NCBI RefSeq assembly: GCF_035497915.1
Contig: NZ_DATJCS010000036.1
Location: forward strand, 1 to 64,000
DNA length: 64,000 nt
Source of the DNA: Serpens sp035497915
Lineage (GTDB): Bacteria > Pseudomonadota > Gammaproteobacteria > Pseudomonadales > Pseudomonadaceae
Reading direction: 5' to 3'
Shown: piece after piece, positions 7,539-16,299 of the stretch
How the letters are laid out: each line of letters opens with the position of its first letter
How positions within the stretch are numbered: the first letter of the stretch is position 1
Program-made: the position numbers and the translations under genes
Notes under the pieces: generated by a model
Seen by the model: the letters and a program-made list of their open reading frames with translations, nothing else
The model's database searches: none
What the model was told of the DNA's origin: nothing

Positions 7539-9635
7539 ATGGCTCAGGGAGGAGTGGCCGACAGCGCAACGGAAGGCATGATCCGGCGCGGTTTCCAGGA
7601 GCTCTCCGCAGGCGACCACCAGGAGCTGCTGCACCCCTATCGGGACAGCCGCTTCCGCGATGACGTGCAGGGCATGCGCGCCCTCGGCGCGCTGCTGATC
7701 CTGATCTTCCACCTGTGGGTGCACAAGGTATCCGGCGGGGTGGACGTGTTCTTCGTGGTCTCCGGATACCTGATGGGCGGGGTGCTGCTGCGCCAGGCCG
7801 CCAGCCGGGGACGGCTGCGGCCGCTGGAGTTCTGGGCCAGCGTGGTCCGGCGGGTGGCGCCGGCGGCCTACCTGGTGTTGTTGTGCACGGTGCTGTTCAG
7901 CTACCTGTACATTCCGGCGCCGTTCTGGCGCACCGTTATCGACGACCTGCTGTTCAGCGCCCTGCAGGTGGAAAACCTCCACCTGATGCGCAGCGGCGTG
8001 AACTACCTGGACAGCCAGTCGCCGCCCGGCCCGTTCCAGCAGTTCTGGGCGCTGTCCATGCAGATTCAGTTCTACCTGCTGCTGCCGACGCTGCTGGCTC
8101 CTGCCCTGTGGCTGGCCCGGTGGTGGAGCTCGCGGCTGCCGCTGTTCCTGGTCATCGGCGCCCTGGCCCTGCTCTCCTTCGCCTATGGCCTGTGGACCAC
8201 CCAGGAAAACCCGGCGCGCGCCTACTTCGATACCGTAGCCCGGCTCTGGGAGTTTCTCGCCGGCGTCCTGCTGGCGCTGACCCTTCCGCTGCTGCGTCCG
8301 CCTGCGCCCGGGCTGTGCCGGGCGCTGTCGCTGTTGGGTCTCGCGTTGCTGCTGGGCACCGGCCTGCTGCTGCCGCGTGAGAGCGCCTTCCCCGGTGTGG
8401 TTGCGCTGCTGCCGGTGCTGGCCGCCGCGCTACTGCTGTACGGGGGCACCCGGCGCGATGGCTCGCTGGTCCAGCGACTGCTATCCACCCGCCAACTGGT
8501 CTACCTGGGTGGCGTGTCCTTCACCCTCTACCTCTGGCACTGGCCGCTGCTGGTGTTCATGCGCCATCTGCACGGTGTCGACCAGGTCAACCTGCCGCAG
8601 GGCCTGCTGGTGATCGGCCTGGCGCTGCTGCTGGCGATCTTCACCAACCTGCTGGTGGAAGGCCCGGCGCGGCGTATTCCGCGCAGCCAGCCGTGGCGCG
8701 CCTTCATGCTGGGAGTGCTGTGCCTGCTGCCGGTGTTCGCGCTGTGGGTGGTGGGCAAGCACCTGATCCTCGACACGCTGCGGGCGGCGGAACGGGAGCG
8801 GGTCGCGGCGGGCTTCTTTGCGGGCGCCGGCATCAGCCTGCAGGACAACGCCCGGGACGTGCCGCTGGCGCGCTTCATGGGCGTCAAGCGCGACATCAGC
8901 CCGGCCGCCCGCGAGACCTGCGATCGCGGCATGCTCAGCGCCGAGATCATCCTGTGCACCTTCGGCGACCTGGAAGCCGGCCCGCTGGTGGTGCTGGTCG
9001 GCGGTTCACATGTGTCGCAGTGGGAGCCGGCCTTTTCGGAAATCGGCCGGCGCTACGGCTTCCGGCTGGTGACCATCAGCATGTCGGCCTGCTCGCTGGG
9101 CTACCAGCCGGTGGCCTTGCGCAGCGCCGACTGCCAGCGCTGGAACGCCGGCCTGCTGCCGGTGCTGGCCGCGCTGCGCCCGGATGCGCTGATCACCACC
9201 GCCACCCGCGCCGATCCGCCGGGCGCGGCACCTGCCATCGAGTTCGTACCCGACGGGCTGGTAAGCAGCCTGCGGGACATCCTGGCGCTGGGCATTCCGG
9301 TGATCGGCATTCGCGACAACCCCTGGTTCGTCCGCGATCCCAACGCCTGCGTGTGGCAGAACCCGGCGCGCGCCACGCGCTGCGCCCGCGCGCAGCGCGA
9401 GGTGCTGCTGGCGGGGAATCCGGCCCGCGCGCTGGAGACGCAACTGCCGGGCTTCCACGCCCTGGACCTGACCCATCTGCTGTGCGTGGACGGTCGCTGT
9501 CCCGCCTACTTTGAGGGTCATCTGATGTGGCGCGACCGCAATCATCTGACCCGTTCCTTCGTCCACTACATGGCCTCGGCGGTGCAGGCGGCGCTGGAGG
9601 CGCAGGCGCCCGTGCTGCCGAGGCGCGCGCCTTAG
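7539..9635 (+). CDS. Membrane acyltransferase 3 with C-terminal SGNH domain (OafA/OatA type)
   Basis: 698 residues. About ten hydrophobic segments fill residues ~45-410 and carry acyltransferase-3 marks: MRALGALLILIFH and GVDVFFVVSGYLMGG. The C-terminal ~250 residues resemble an SGNH hydrolase, with a GGSH serine block (Ser490) and a late DRNH block (Asp666, His669) that can complete the triad. Proteins of this build O-acetylate lipopolysaccharide, peptidoglycan or other glycans, moving acetyl groups across the inner membrane. The target here is unknown and no glycan cluster is adjacent. The start is uncertain: the family core begins near residue 30, and no good Shine-Dalgarno precedes 7539 or the Met at 7578. 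It converges on the next gene with three bases between stops. Confidence 0.85.
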   Translation: MAQGGVADSATEGMIRRGFQELSAGDHQELLHPYRDSRFRDDVQGMRALGALLILIFHLWVHKVSGGVDVFFVVSGYLMGGVLLRQAASRGRLRPLEFWASVVRRVAPAAYLVLLCTVLFSYLYIPAPFWRTVIDDLLFSALQVENLHLMRSGVNYLDSQSPPGPFQQFWALSMQIQFYLLLPTLLAPALWLARWWSSRLPLFLVIGALALLSFAYGLWTTQENPARAYFDTVARLWEFLAGVLLALTLPLLRPPAPGLCRALSLLGLALLLGTGLLLPRESAFPGVVALLPVLAAALLLYGGTRRDGSLVQRLLSTRQLVYLGGVSFTLYLWHWPLLVFMRHLHGVDQVNLPQGLLVIGLALLLAIFTNLLVEGPARRIPRSQPWRAFMLGVLCLLPVFALWVVGKHLILDTLRAAERERVAAGFFAGAGISLQDNARDVPLARFMGVKRDISPAARETCDRGMLSAEIILCTFGDLEAGPLVVLVGGSHVSQWEPAFSEIGRRYGFRLVTISMSACSLGYQPVALRSADCQRWNAGLLPVLAALRPDALITTATRADPPGAAPAIEFVPDGLVSSLRDILALGIPVIGIRDNPWFVRDPNACVWQNPARATRCARAQREVLLAGNPARALETQLPGFHALDLTHLLCVDGRCPAYFEGHLMWRDRNHLTRSFVHYMASAVQAALEAQAPVLPRRAP

Positions 9636-9638
9636 CCG

Positions 9639-10634
9639 TCAGCGCAGGCCGGCGAGGATGTCCAGGCTGCGCAGGCGCGCGGCGTTGTCATAGAGATCGC
9701 AGGTGAACATCAGCTCGTCCGCCCCGGTGCGCGCCAGCAGCAGCTCCAGACGCTCGCGGACCCGCTCCGGCCCGCCGATCACCGCCACGCCGAGGAAACT
9801 GTTCACCGCCTCCTTCTCCTGCGGCTGCCACAGGTCGCGCATGTCGGGCACCGGCGGCTGCATGCGCAGGCTGTGGCCGCGGATCAGCGCCAGCACGCGC
9901 TGGTAGAGGGTGGTGGCGAGGAATTCGGCCTCCTCGTTGCTGTCCGCCGCCACCAGCGGCACGCCGAGCATCACCTGCGGGCGGTCGAGCACGTCGGAGG
10001 GCTGGAACTCCTCGCGGTACAGGGCGATGGCCTGCTGCAGGTACTGTGGCGCGAAGTGCGAGGCGAACGCGTAGGGCAGCCCCCTGGCGGCGGCCAGGCG
10101 CGCACTGAACAGGCTGGAGCCCAGCAGCCAGATCGGCACGCGACTGTTGATGCCCGGCATGGCGATCACCGCCTGGCCGGGCTGGCGCGGGCCGAGCAGC
10201 ATCTGCAGCTCCTCGACATCCTGGGGAAAGTCGTCCGGGCTGCCCAGGCGATCGCGACGCAACGCGCGCGCGGTGAACGGATCGGCGCCGGGCGCGCGAC
10301 CCAGGCCGAGATCGATACGCCCCGGATAGAGCGCTTCCAGCGTGCCGAACTGTTCGGCGACCACCAGCGGTGAATGGTTGGGCAGCATCACGCCGCCGGC
10401 GCCGATGCGGATGCGCGAGGTGCCGCCGGCCAGGTAGCCGATCAGCACGGCGGTGGCCGAGCTGGCGATGCCGTCCATGTTGTGGTGTTCGGCCACCCAG
10501 AAGCGCTCGAAGCCCAGCGACTCGGCGTGCCGGGCCAGCTCAAGCGCATCGTGCAGGGCGTCGGCCGGCGTGCCGTTGTCGCGGATCGGCGCCAGATCGA
10601 GAATGGAGAAGCGGGTATCGGCGAGGCGACTCAT
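9639..10634 (-). CDS. LLM-class flavin-dependent oxidoreductase (luciferase-like)
   Basis: 331 residues, typical of the MsnO8/YhbW-like subfamily of bacterial-luciferase-like monooxygenases. Recognisable blocks are FSILDLAPIRDNGTPADAL near the start, GFERFWVAEHHNM, the RIGAGGVMLPNHSPLVVAEQFGTLE strand-helix, and YPGRIDLGLGRAPGADPFTARALRR. The fold is a TIM barrel using reduced FMN. The substrate cannot be told from sequence. It is transcribed toward the acyltransferase gene and away from nothing obviously related; the lipoprotein gene just upstream (start 11074, stop 10652) could share its transcript. Confidence 0.88.
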   Translation of the reverse strand: MSRLADTRFSILDLAPIRDNGTPADALHDALELARHAESLGFERFWVAEHHNMDGIASSATAVLIGYLAGGTSRIRIGAGGVMLPNHSPLVVAEQFGTLEALYPGRIDLGLGRAPGADPFTARALRRDRLGSPDDFPQDVEELQMLLGPRQPGQAVIAMPGINSRVPIWLLGSSLFSARLAAARGLPYAFASHFAPQYLQQAIALYREEFQPSDVLDRPQVMLGVPLVAADSNEEAEFLATTLYQRVLALIRGHSLRMQPPVPDMRDLWQPQEKEAVNSFLGVAVIGGPERVRERLELLLARTGADELMFTCDLYDNAARLRSLDILAGLR

Positions 10635-10651
10635 GGGGTGACTCCGGGAAA

Positions 10652-11074
10652 TCAGAACGGCCGGCAGCGTAGCACTTCGGCGCGCGCCAGCGGTTCATCG
10701 CGCTCCGCCCCATACAGCCAGCCCTGGGCCTTGAGGGCCAGCGGTCGGGCTTCCAGGCGATAGTGCCGACCGGCCTGGAAATGCGCGTAGCGCAGGCGCA
10801 ACTCGCAGACCACCCGGCGCGGCTCGCCGAACAGGCCACTGCCCTGGCGGCTGTCGTACTGGTAGCGCACCAGCAGTTCATGCTCGCCCGGGGTGACCTG
10901 CAGATCGTTGCTTTTGTCGAGACGCTGGCCGTCCAGCCGCTGGGCGCTGATGACATCCGCCGGCGGCGCGTGCAGGCTGATCCCGGCGAGCAGGGGATCG
11001 ACCGGGGCAGGTGGCGTGGCGCAGGCGCCCAGCAGCAGCGCCAGCGGCGCCATGCTCAGCCGCCGCTGCGACAT
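10652..11074 (-). CDS. Lipoprotein, paralogue of its upstream neighbour
   Basis: 140 residues. The start MSQRRLSMAPLALLLGAC is a lipoprotein signal with lipobox LLGA-C, so the protein should be lipid-anchored. The mature part aligns with the product of the upstream gene: both have a P-G-x-H-x-L-x-V-R-Y-x-x-D block, R-R-x-C-x-L-x-L-x-Y, F-x-x-G-x-x-Y-R-L and a Cys close to the end. Two conserved Cys suggest a disulphide. The start overlaps the upstream gene's end by 19 bases, so the two are one operon. No functional domain was recognised. Confidence 0.8.
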   Translation of the reverse strand: MSQRRLSMAPLALLLGACATPPAPVDPLLAGISLHAPPADVISAQRLDGQRLDKSNDLQVTPGEHELLVRYQYDSRQGSGLFGEPRRVVCELRLRYAHFQAGRHYRLEARPLALKAQGWLYGAERDEPLARAEVLRCRPF

Positions 11075-11466
11075 CCCTGTTCCGTGCCGCGCGCGACCAG
11101 CCGATCATAGGGATCGTAGAGGCGCACCCAGGGTCGGAAGCCATGCTGTCCGGCCTGCAGGCGGTAACGCTGGCCGGGGGTGAAGTCGTGATAGTCCAGG
11201 GTCAGGCGGCAATCACGGCGGTGCGGCGTGTCTCGGCCGATATCGCGGGGATTGACGTCGAAGTGGTAGCGAACCGCAAGCTGGTGAGCGCCGGGGGCGA
11301 GGCGAAAGTAGCTCCGGCTCCAGGGCGAGCCGTCCAGTTCCACGGCCAGCAGGCGATTGTCGGCGCCGCTCTGCAGATCGACCCAGGCACGCTCGGCGTC
11401 CGGGCCGGAGAGCAGGGCGCAGCCCGGTAGAAGCAGCAGACAGAGACTCGGCAGGGTGACGCGCAT
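11056..11466 (-). CDS. Lipoprotein, first of two tandem paralogues
   Basis: 136 residues from the ATG at 11466, chosen because it opens a lipoprotein signal, MRVTLPSLCLLLLPGC, with lipobox LLPG-C. An in-frame start at 11607 would add 47 residues of arginine-rich sequence with no sign of selection. The body shares a spaced pattern with the following gene (PGAHQLAVRYHFD, RRDCRLTLDYHDFTPGQRYRL, LARG, a final Cys). The start codon overlaps the start codon of the divergent zinc-peptidase gene. The role is unknown; the genomic pairing suggests cell-envelope function. Confidence 0.78.
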   Translation of the reverse strand: MRVTLPSLCLLLLPGCALLSGPDAERAWVDLQSGADNRLLAVELDGSPWSRSYFRLAPGAHQLAVRYHFDVNPRDIGRDTPHRRDCRLTLDYHDFTPGQRYRLQAGQHGFRPWVRLYDPYDRLVARGTEQGCRSGG

Positions 11467-12589
11467 GATGGACTCCGGTCGACGGCGTAGGGGGCCAGGA
11501 AAACCTACAGCGGCCAGCGGAAAGGCGCGGCGATTCAGGGTTCTCGACCGCGGGCCGGGCCGCGCGGTTCCCTGGTTGCTGTGCCTGTGGCTCAGCGGCT
11601 GCGTCAATCTTGGCTACTACCAGCAGTTGGCAAGTGGTCAACTGCAACTCCTGCGCCAGCGCGAGCCGGTGTCCCGGGTGCTCTCCGACGAGCGGCGCGA
11701 CCCCCAGCTGCGCGAGCGTCTGGACCGGGCGCTGCAGGCCAGGCGCTTCGCCAGCCAGGTGCTGCGGCTGCCCGACAACCGCAGCTACCTGAGCTACGTC
11801 GAACTGGACCGGCCACACGTGCTCTGGAGCCTGATGGCCACGCCGGAATTTTCCGTGGAGGCCAGCCCGCAGTGTTTCCCGCTGGCCGGTTGCGTGGCCT
11901 ACCGGGGCTACTTCCGCCGGGAACTGGCCGAGGCCGCGGCCGAGCGCCTGCGCGCCCGCGGCCTGGATGTCTGGCTGGGTGGCGTGGACGCCTACTCGAG
12001 CCTGGGCTGGTTCGCCGATCCGCTGGTCAGCAGCATGCTGCGCCGCGACGACGAACAACTGGCCGGGCTGATCTTCCACGAGCTGGCGCACCAGCGCTTC
12101 TATCTGCCGGGCGACACCGCGTTCAACGAGTCCTATGCCAGCTTCGTCGAGCGCCAGGGCTTGCGTGAATGGCGCGCGCGGCGCGGCCTGCCGGCGGCGG
12201 ACGACGCGGCGGAACGGCGGCAGACGGCCTTCGTCGCGCTGCTGCTGGAGACTCGCGAGCACCTGCGCGCGCTGTACGCCTCGCCGCGCTCGGTGGAGGC
12301 CCAGCGCCAGGCCAAGGCCGAGGTCTTCGCGCAGCTGCAGGTCGACTATCGCCGGCTGCGCGACGCCGGGCAGGTGGCCAACTACGACGGCTTCATGGCG
12401 CGGCCGCTGAACAACGCCAGCCTGCTGCCCTTCGCGCTGTACGACCAGTGGGTGCCGGCCTTTGCGCGGCTGTTTGCCGAGGTGGGCGAGGATTGGTCGG
12501 CCTTCCACGACACGGTGCGGCAACTCGGCGACCTGCCCACCGAGGAGCGCCGCCGCCGGCTGGCGGCTCTGTTGGAAGCGGGCTTGTAG
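11465..12589 (+). CDS. Lipoprotein zinc aminopeptidase-like protein (PF10023-type)
   Basis: 374 residues if started at the ATG at 11465. A lipobox LWLSG-C follows at about residues 41-46, so the export signal sits unusually far in. The body carries a gluzincin-type zinc site: His205-Glu206-x-x-His209 in LIFHELAHQ, then Asn-Glu (222) in FNESYASF as the likely third ligand. This matches the putative aminopeptidase family common in proteobacteria. Activity and substrate are unproven. The start is doubtful: the ATG overlaps the start of the divergent lipoprotein gene, and no other start gives a shorter signal. The stop TAG lies inside a REP-like repeat. Confidence 0.78.
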   Translation: MMDSGRRRRGPGKPTAASGKARRFRVLDRGPGRAVPWLLCLWLSGCVNLGYYQQLASGQLQLLRQREPVSRVLSDERRDPQLRERLDRALQARRFASQVLRLPDNRSYLSYVELDRPHVLWSLMATPEFSVEASPQCFPLAGCVAYRGYFRRELAEAAAERLRARGLDVWLGGVDAYSSLGWFADPLVSSMLRRDDEQLAGLIFHELAHQRFYLPGDTAFNESYASFVERQGLREWRARRGLPAADDAAERRQTAFVALLLETREHLRALYASPRSVEAQRQAKAEVFAQLQVDYRRLRDAGQVANYDGFMARPLNNASLLPFALYDQWVPAFARLFAEVGEDWSAFHDTVRQLGDLPTEERRRRLAALLEAGL

Positions 12590-12626
12590 GGCCGGACTTG
12601 CCCGGCTGGGTTTCTCCCGGCCGACG
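12585..12626. repeat. Degenerate REP element
   Basis: GTAGGGCCGG at 12586-12595 is followed by a related TCCCGGCCGACGG at 12614-12626. It resembles the REP unit at 35125-35153 with an inserted middle. It includes the stop codon of the preceding gene. Confidence 0.55.
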
Positions 12627-12670
12627 GTGCCGCGATCGGTGCCTGGGGTGGGGCCGTCGCGCCGTAAGGG

Positions 12671-13330
12671 TTACGCGGCGTCCACGCCCAAGAACGCCTG
12701 CTGCAGCTCACCCAGGCTGTCGAAATGCCAGTCCGGTGCCTCGGTCAGCAGCTCCTCGCGGCTGCCGAAGCCGTAGCCGACCGCGGCGCAGGCCAGGCCG
12801 TTGTGGCGGGCGCCGATCAGGTCGTGCTTGCGGTCGCCGATCATCAGCGTGCGCGCCGGGTCCAGCGCTTCGCTTTCCAGCAGATAGCCGATCAGCTCGC
12901 GCTTGTCGGTACGTGTGCCGTCCAGTTCGCTGCCGTAGATGCGCTCGAAGTGCTGGTTGAAGCCGAAGTGCCGGGCGATTTCCACGGCGAACACCGTGGG
13001 CTTGCTGGTGGCGATGAACAGGCGGCGGCCCTGCGCGCGCAGCTGCTCGAGCAGGGTGCCGATGCCGTCGAACGGGCGGTTCTCGTACAGGCCGGTGACG
13101 CGGAAGCGCTCGCGGTAGTGATTCACCGCCTGCCAGGCACGCTCCTCGTCCATCCCGTAGCTGCTCATGAAGCACTGCAGCAGCGGCGGGCCGATGAAAT
13201 GCTCCAGGGCGGTCAGGTCCGGCTCGTGGATGCCCAGCTGGGCCAGGGCGTGCTGCACCGAGCGGGTAATGCCCTCGCGGGGGTCGGTCAGGGTGCCGTC
13301 GAGGTCGAAGAGGATGGTGTCGTGGTGCAT
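12671..13330 (-). CDS. HAD-superfamily phosphatase (phosphoglycolate phosphatase-like)
   Basis: 219 residues. HAD motif I is at the N-terminus: FDLDGTLTD, with nucleophile Asp9 and acid/base Asp11. Motif II is the Thr/Ser of FIATSKP. Motif III/IV is MIGDRKHDLIGA. A four-helix cap (residues ~15-90) follows motif I, as in Gph-type enzymes. The substrate is not known; family members act on small phosphate esters. The start ATG overlaps the stop of the upstream gamma carbonic anhydrase gene (ATGA), so the two are translationally coupled. I recall the same pair in P. aeruginosa just before prlC. Confidence 0.88.
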   Translation of the reverse strand: MHHDTILFDLDGTLTDPREGITRSVQHALAQLGIHEPDLTALEHFIGPPLLQCFMSSYGMDEERAWQAVNHYRERFRVTGLYENRPFDGIGTLLEQLRAQGRRLFIATSKPTVFAVEIARHFGFNQHFERIYGSELDGTRTDKRELIGYLLESEALDPARTLMIGDRKHDLIGARHNGLACAAVGYGFGSREELLTEAPDWHFDSLGELQQAFLGVDAA

Positions 13331-13872
13331 CAGCGGTCGTACCCTTCTGCCAGATGCTGGTCCTTCAGCTTCACGTAGTTGCCGGCGGTGTAGCTGAAGT
13401 AGGCCTTTTCCGCGTCGGTCAGCGGGCGCGCCTGCTTCACCGGGCTGCCCACATACAGATAGCCGCTTTCCAGGCGCTTGCCCGGCGGCACCAGACTGCC
13501 GGCGCCAATCACCACCTCGTCCTCCACCACCACGCCGTCCATGACGATGGCGCCCATGCCCACCAGGATGCGATTGCCCAGCGTGCAGCCGTGCAGGGTC
13601 ACCTTGTGGCCGACGGTCACTTCGTCGCCGATGGTCAGCGGATAGCCGTCCGGGTTGTACGGCCCGGCGTGGGTGATGTGCAGGACGGAGCCGTCCTGGA
13701 TGCTGGTGCGCGCGCCGATGCGGATGCGGTGCATGTCGCCGCGGATCACCGTCAGCGGCCACACCGAGCTGTCCGCGCCGAGCTCGATGTCGCCGATCAG
13801 CACTGCGCTGGCGTCGACGAAGGCCCGTTCACCGAGGCGGGGCGTATGGTTGCGGTAGGAACGAATGGCCAC
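13330..13872 (-). CDS. Gamma-class carbonic anhydrase-like protein (YrdA family)
   Basis: 180 residues starting with GTG at 13872, with AGGAG eight bases upstream. The protein is a left-handed beta-helix of hexapeptide repeats (for example IGDIELGADSSVWPLTVIRGD). The three histidines expected to bind zinc at trimer interfaces are His65, His89 and His94 (SVLHITH, VGHKVTLHGC). Members either hydrate CO2 or act as ferredoxin-linked or orphan acyl-binding trimers, so enzyme activity is not certain. It overlaps the HAD gene by four bases and is divergent from prlC with 105 bp between. Confidence 0.9.
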   Translation of the reverse strand: MAIRSYRNHTPRLGERAFVDASAVLIGDIELGADSSVWPLTVIRGDMHRIRIGARTSIQDGSVLHITHAGPYNPDGYPLTIGDEVTVGHKVTLHGCTLGNRILVGMGAIVMDGVVVEDEVVIGAGSLVPPGKRLESGYLYVGSPVKQARPLTDAEKAYFSYTAGNYVKLKDQHLAEGYDR

Positions 13873-13977
13873 GATAGGCGCTCCTGGGCTGCGAGAGAGG
13901 GCGATTGTAATTAAGATGGCGGGCAAGTGGACGTTGCCTACCCTGTCCCACATCAATTCCTCCACAGGTAAGACGCA

Positions 13978-16023
13978 GTGACCAGTAATCCCCTCCTGCA
14001 GGATTTCGACCTGCCGCCCTTCTCCGCCATTCGACCCGAGCATGTCGAACCGGCGATCGACCGGATCCTTGCCGATAACCGCGCGGCGATCGAGCGCCTG
14101 CTGGACAGCCAGCGCCAGAACCCCAGCTGGAGCGGCCTGGTGCAGGCCCTCGACGAGCTGGGCGCGCGCCTCGGCCAGGCCTGGAGCCCGGTCAGCCACC
14201 TCAACGCGGTGTGCAACAGCCCCGCGCTGCGCGACGCCTACCAGGCCTGCCTGCCGAAACTGTCCGAGTACTACACCGAGCTGGGGCAGAACCGCGCCCT
14301 GTTCGAGGCCTACAGTGCGCTGGCGCAAAGCCCGGCGGCCGCCGGCTTCGATGTGGCGCAGCGGACCATCCTCGAACATAGCCTGCGCGACTTCCGCCTG
14401 TCGGGCATCGACCTGCCGGCCGAGCAGCAGAAGCGCTATGGCGAGATCCAGCAGCGCCTGTCCGATCTGACCAGCCGCTTCTCCAACCAGTTGCTGGACG
14501 CCACCCAGGCCTGGACCAAGCTGCTCACCGACGAGAACGAGCTGGCCGGCCTGCCGGAATCGGCCCGCGCGCAGATGAAGCAGGCCGCCGAGGCCAAGGA
14601 GCTCGACGGCTGGCTGATCACCCTGGAATTCCCCAGCTACTACGCGGTGATGACCTACGCCGACAACCGCGCCCTGCGCCAGGAGGTCTACACCGCCTAC
14701 GGCACGCGCGCCTCGGACCAGGGGCCGAACGCCGGCCAGCACGACAACGGCCCGCTGATGGTGGAAATCCTCGACCTGCGTCAGGAGCTGGCCCACCTGC
14801 TGGGCTTCGCGCATTTCGCCGAGCTGTCGCTGGCCACCAAGATGGCCGACTCCACCGAGCAGGTGCTGAGCTTCCTGCGCGACCTGGCGGTGCGCAGCAA
14901 GCCGTTCGCCCAGCGCGACCTGGACGAGCTGCGCGCCTTCGCCGCCGAGCGGGGCGTGGACGATCTGCAGAGCTGGGACACCGGCTACTTCGCCGAGAAG
15001 CTGCGCCAGGCCCGCTACGACCTGTCCCAGGAAACCGTGCGCGAGTGGTTCCCCATCGACAAGGTGCTGTCCGGCCTGTTCACCATCGTGCAGAAGCTCT
15101 ACGGCATCGAAATCAACGAGCTGCACGATTTCGAGCGCTGGCATCCGGAGGTGCGCCTGTTCGAGATTCGCGAACACGGCGAGCAGATCGGTCGCTTCTA
15201 CTTCGACCTGTATGCCCGAGCCAACAAGCGCGGTGGCGCGTGGATGGACGGTGCCCGCGACAAGCGCCGCACCGCCGATGGCCGGCTGGTCTCGCCGGTC
15301 GCCTACCTGGTGTGCAACTTCACCCCAGCGACTACCGGCAAGCCGGCGCTGCTCACCCACGATGAAGTCACCACCCTGTTCCACGAGTTCGGCCATGGCC
15401 TGCACCACTTGCTGACCCGCGTCGAACATGCCGGCGCTTCGGGCATCAACGGCGTGGCCTGGGACGCCGTCGAGCTGCCCAGCCAGTTCATGGAGAACTG
15501 GTGCTGGGAACCGGAAGGCCTGGCGCTGATCTCCGCCCACTACCAGAGCGGCGAGCCGCTGCCCCTGGCGCTGCTGGACAAGATGCTGGCGGCGAAGAAC
15601 TTCCAGTCCGGGCTGATGATGCTGCGCCAGCTAGAGTTCTCGATCTTCGACTTCGAGCTGCACGCCACCCACGGCGACGGTCGCAGCGTGCTGCAGGTGC
15701 TCGACGCGGTGCGCGACCAGGTGGCGGTGCTGCGGCCGCCGCACTGGAACCGCTTCGCCAACGGCTTCGCGCACATCTTCGCCGGCGGCTACGCGGCCGG
15801 TTACTACAGCTACAAGTGGGCCGAGGTGCTGTCCGCCGACGCCTTCTCGCGCTTCGAGGAAGAAGGCGTGCTCAACCCGGAAACCGGTCGCGCCTTCCGC
15901 GACGCCATCCTGGCGCGCGGCGGCTCCCAGGCGCCGATGCAGTTGTTCGTGGATTTTCGTGGCCGCGAGCCGGCCATTGACGCGCTGCTGCGCCACAGCG
16001 GCCTGACGGAGAATGCGGCATGA
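13978..16023 (+). CDS. prlC: Oligopeptidase A
   Basis: 681 residues, the standard length for this M3 metallopeptidase. It begins with GTG at 13978; an AGGTAAG motif lies just upstream. The zinc site is His469-Glu470-Phe-Gly-His473 (FHEFGHGLHH), at the same numbering as in E. coli, with the third ligand Glu expected ~25 residues on (GVAWDAVELPSQFMENW). It is a cytosolic enzyme degrading signal peptides and short peptides. Its stop overlaps the start of a small zinc-ribbon gene by four bases, so the two are an operon. Confidence 0.96.
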   Translation: MTSNPLLQDFDLPPFSAIRPEHVEPAIDRILADNRAAIERLLDSQRQNPSWSGLVQALDELGARLGQAWSPVSHLNAVCNSPALRDAYQACLPKLSEYYTELGQNRALFEAYSALAQSPAAAGFDVAQRTILEHSLRDFRLSGIDLPAEQQKRYGEIQQRLSDLTSRFSNQLLDATQAWTKLLTDENELAGLPESARAQMKQAAEAKELDGWLITLEFPSYYAVMTYADNRALRQEVYTAYGTRASDQGPNAGQHDNGPLMVEILDLRQELAHLLGFAHFAELSLATKMADSTEQVLSFLRDLAVRSKPFAQRDLDELRAFAAERGVDDLQSWDTGYFAEKLRQARYDLSQETVREWFPIDKVLSGLFTIVQKLYGIEINELHDFERWHPEVRLFEIREHGEQIGRFYFDLYARANKRGGAWMDGARDKRRTADGRLVSPVAYLVCNFTPATTGKPALLTHDEVTTLFHEFGHGLHHLLTRVEHAGASGINGVAWDAVELPSQFMENWCWEPEGLALISAHYQSGEPLPLALLDKMLAAKNFQSGLMMLRQLEFSIFDFELHATHGDGRSVLQVLDAVRDQVAVLRPPHWNRFANGFAHIFAGGYAAGYYSYKWAEVLSADAFSRFEEEGVLNPETGRAFRDAILARGGSQAPMQLFVDFRGREPAIDALLRHSGLTENAA

Positions 16024-16286
16024 GTGAAGTGAAGAAGCGTTTCATCGCCGGCGCCGTGTGCCCGGCCTGCGAGGGTCAGGACACCATCAAGATGTGGGAC
16101 GTCGACGGCGTGCCGCATCGCGAATGCGTAGCCTGCGACTACGCCGACACCCTCAACGAGCAGGGCATTTCGGTACCGAAGGAGCTGGGCACGCGGGTCA
16201 ATCAGGCCAAGCCAGCGGCGGCCAAACCGCAGAGCGGCCAGGCCATGCAGTTTTTCCCCAACCCGAAGCTGAAGAAGTCGGAATAA
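16020..16286 (+). CDS. YheV-family zinc-ribbon protein
   Basis: 88 residues. Two CxxC knuckles (VCPACEGQD and ECVACDYAD) about 22 residues apart form a likely zinc ribbon. The C-terminal third is basic, Pro/Ala-rich and probably disordered, ending QFFPNPKLKKSE. It starts on the ATGA overlapping the prlC stop, so expression is coupled to oligopeptidase A. The family is conserved next to prlC in gammaproteobacteria as I recall. Its function is not known. Confidence 0.85.
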   Translation: MSEVKKRFIAGAVCPACEGQDTIKMWDVDGVPHRECVACDYADTLNEQGISVPKELGTRVNQAKPAAAKPQSGQAMQFFPNPKLKKSE

Positions 16287-16299
16287 GGCCCCGGGCGTT

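Noticed and set aside
11213..12523. 436-codon minus-strand frame opposite the zinc-peptidase gene
   Set aside because: Antisense shadow. The plus-strand frame has a lipobox and an HExxH site.
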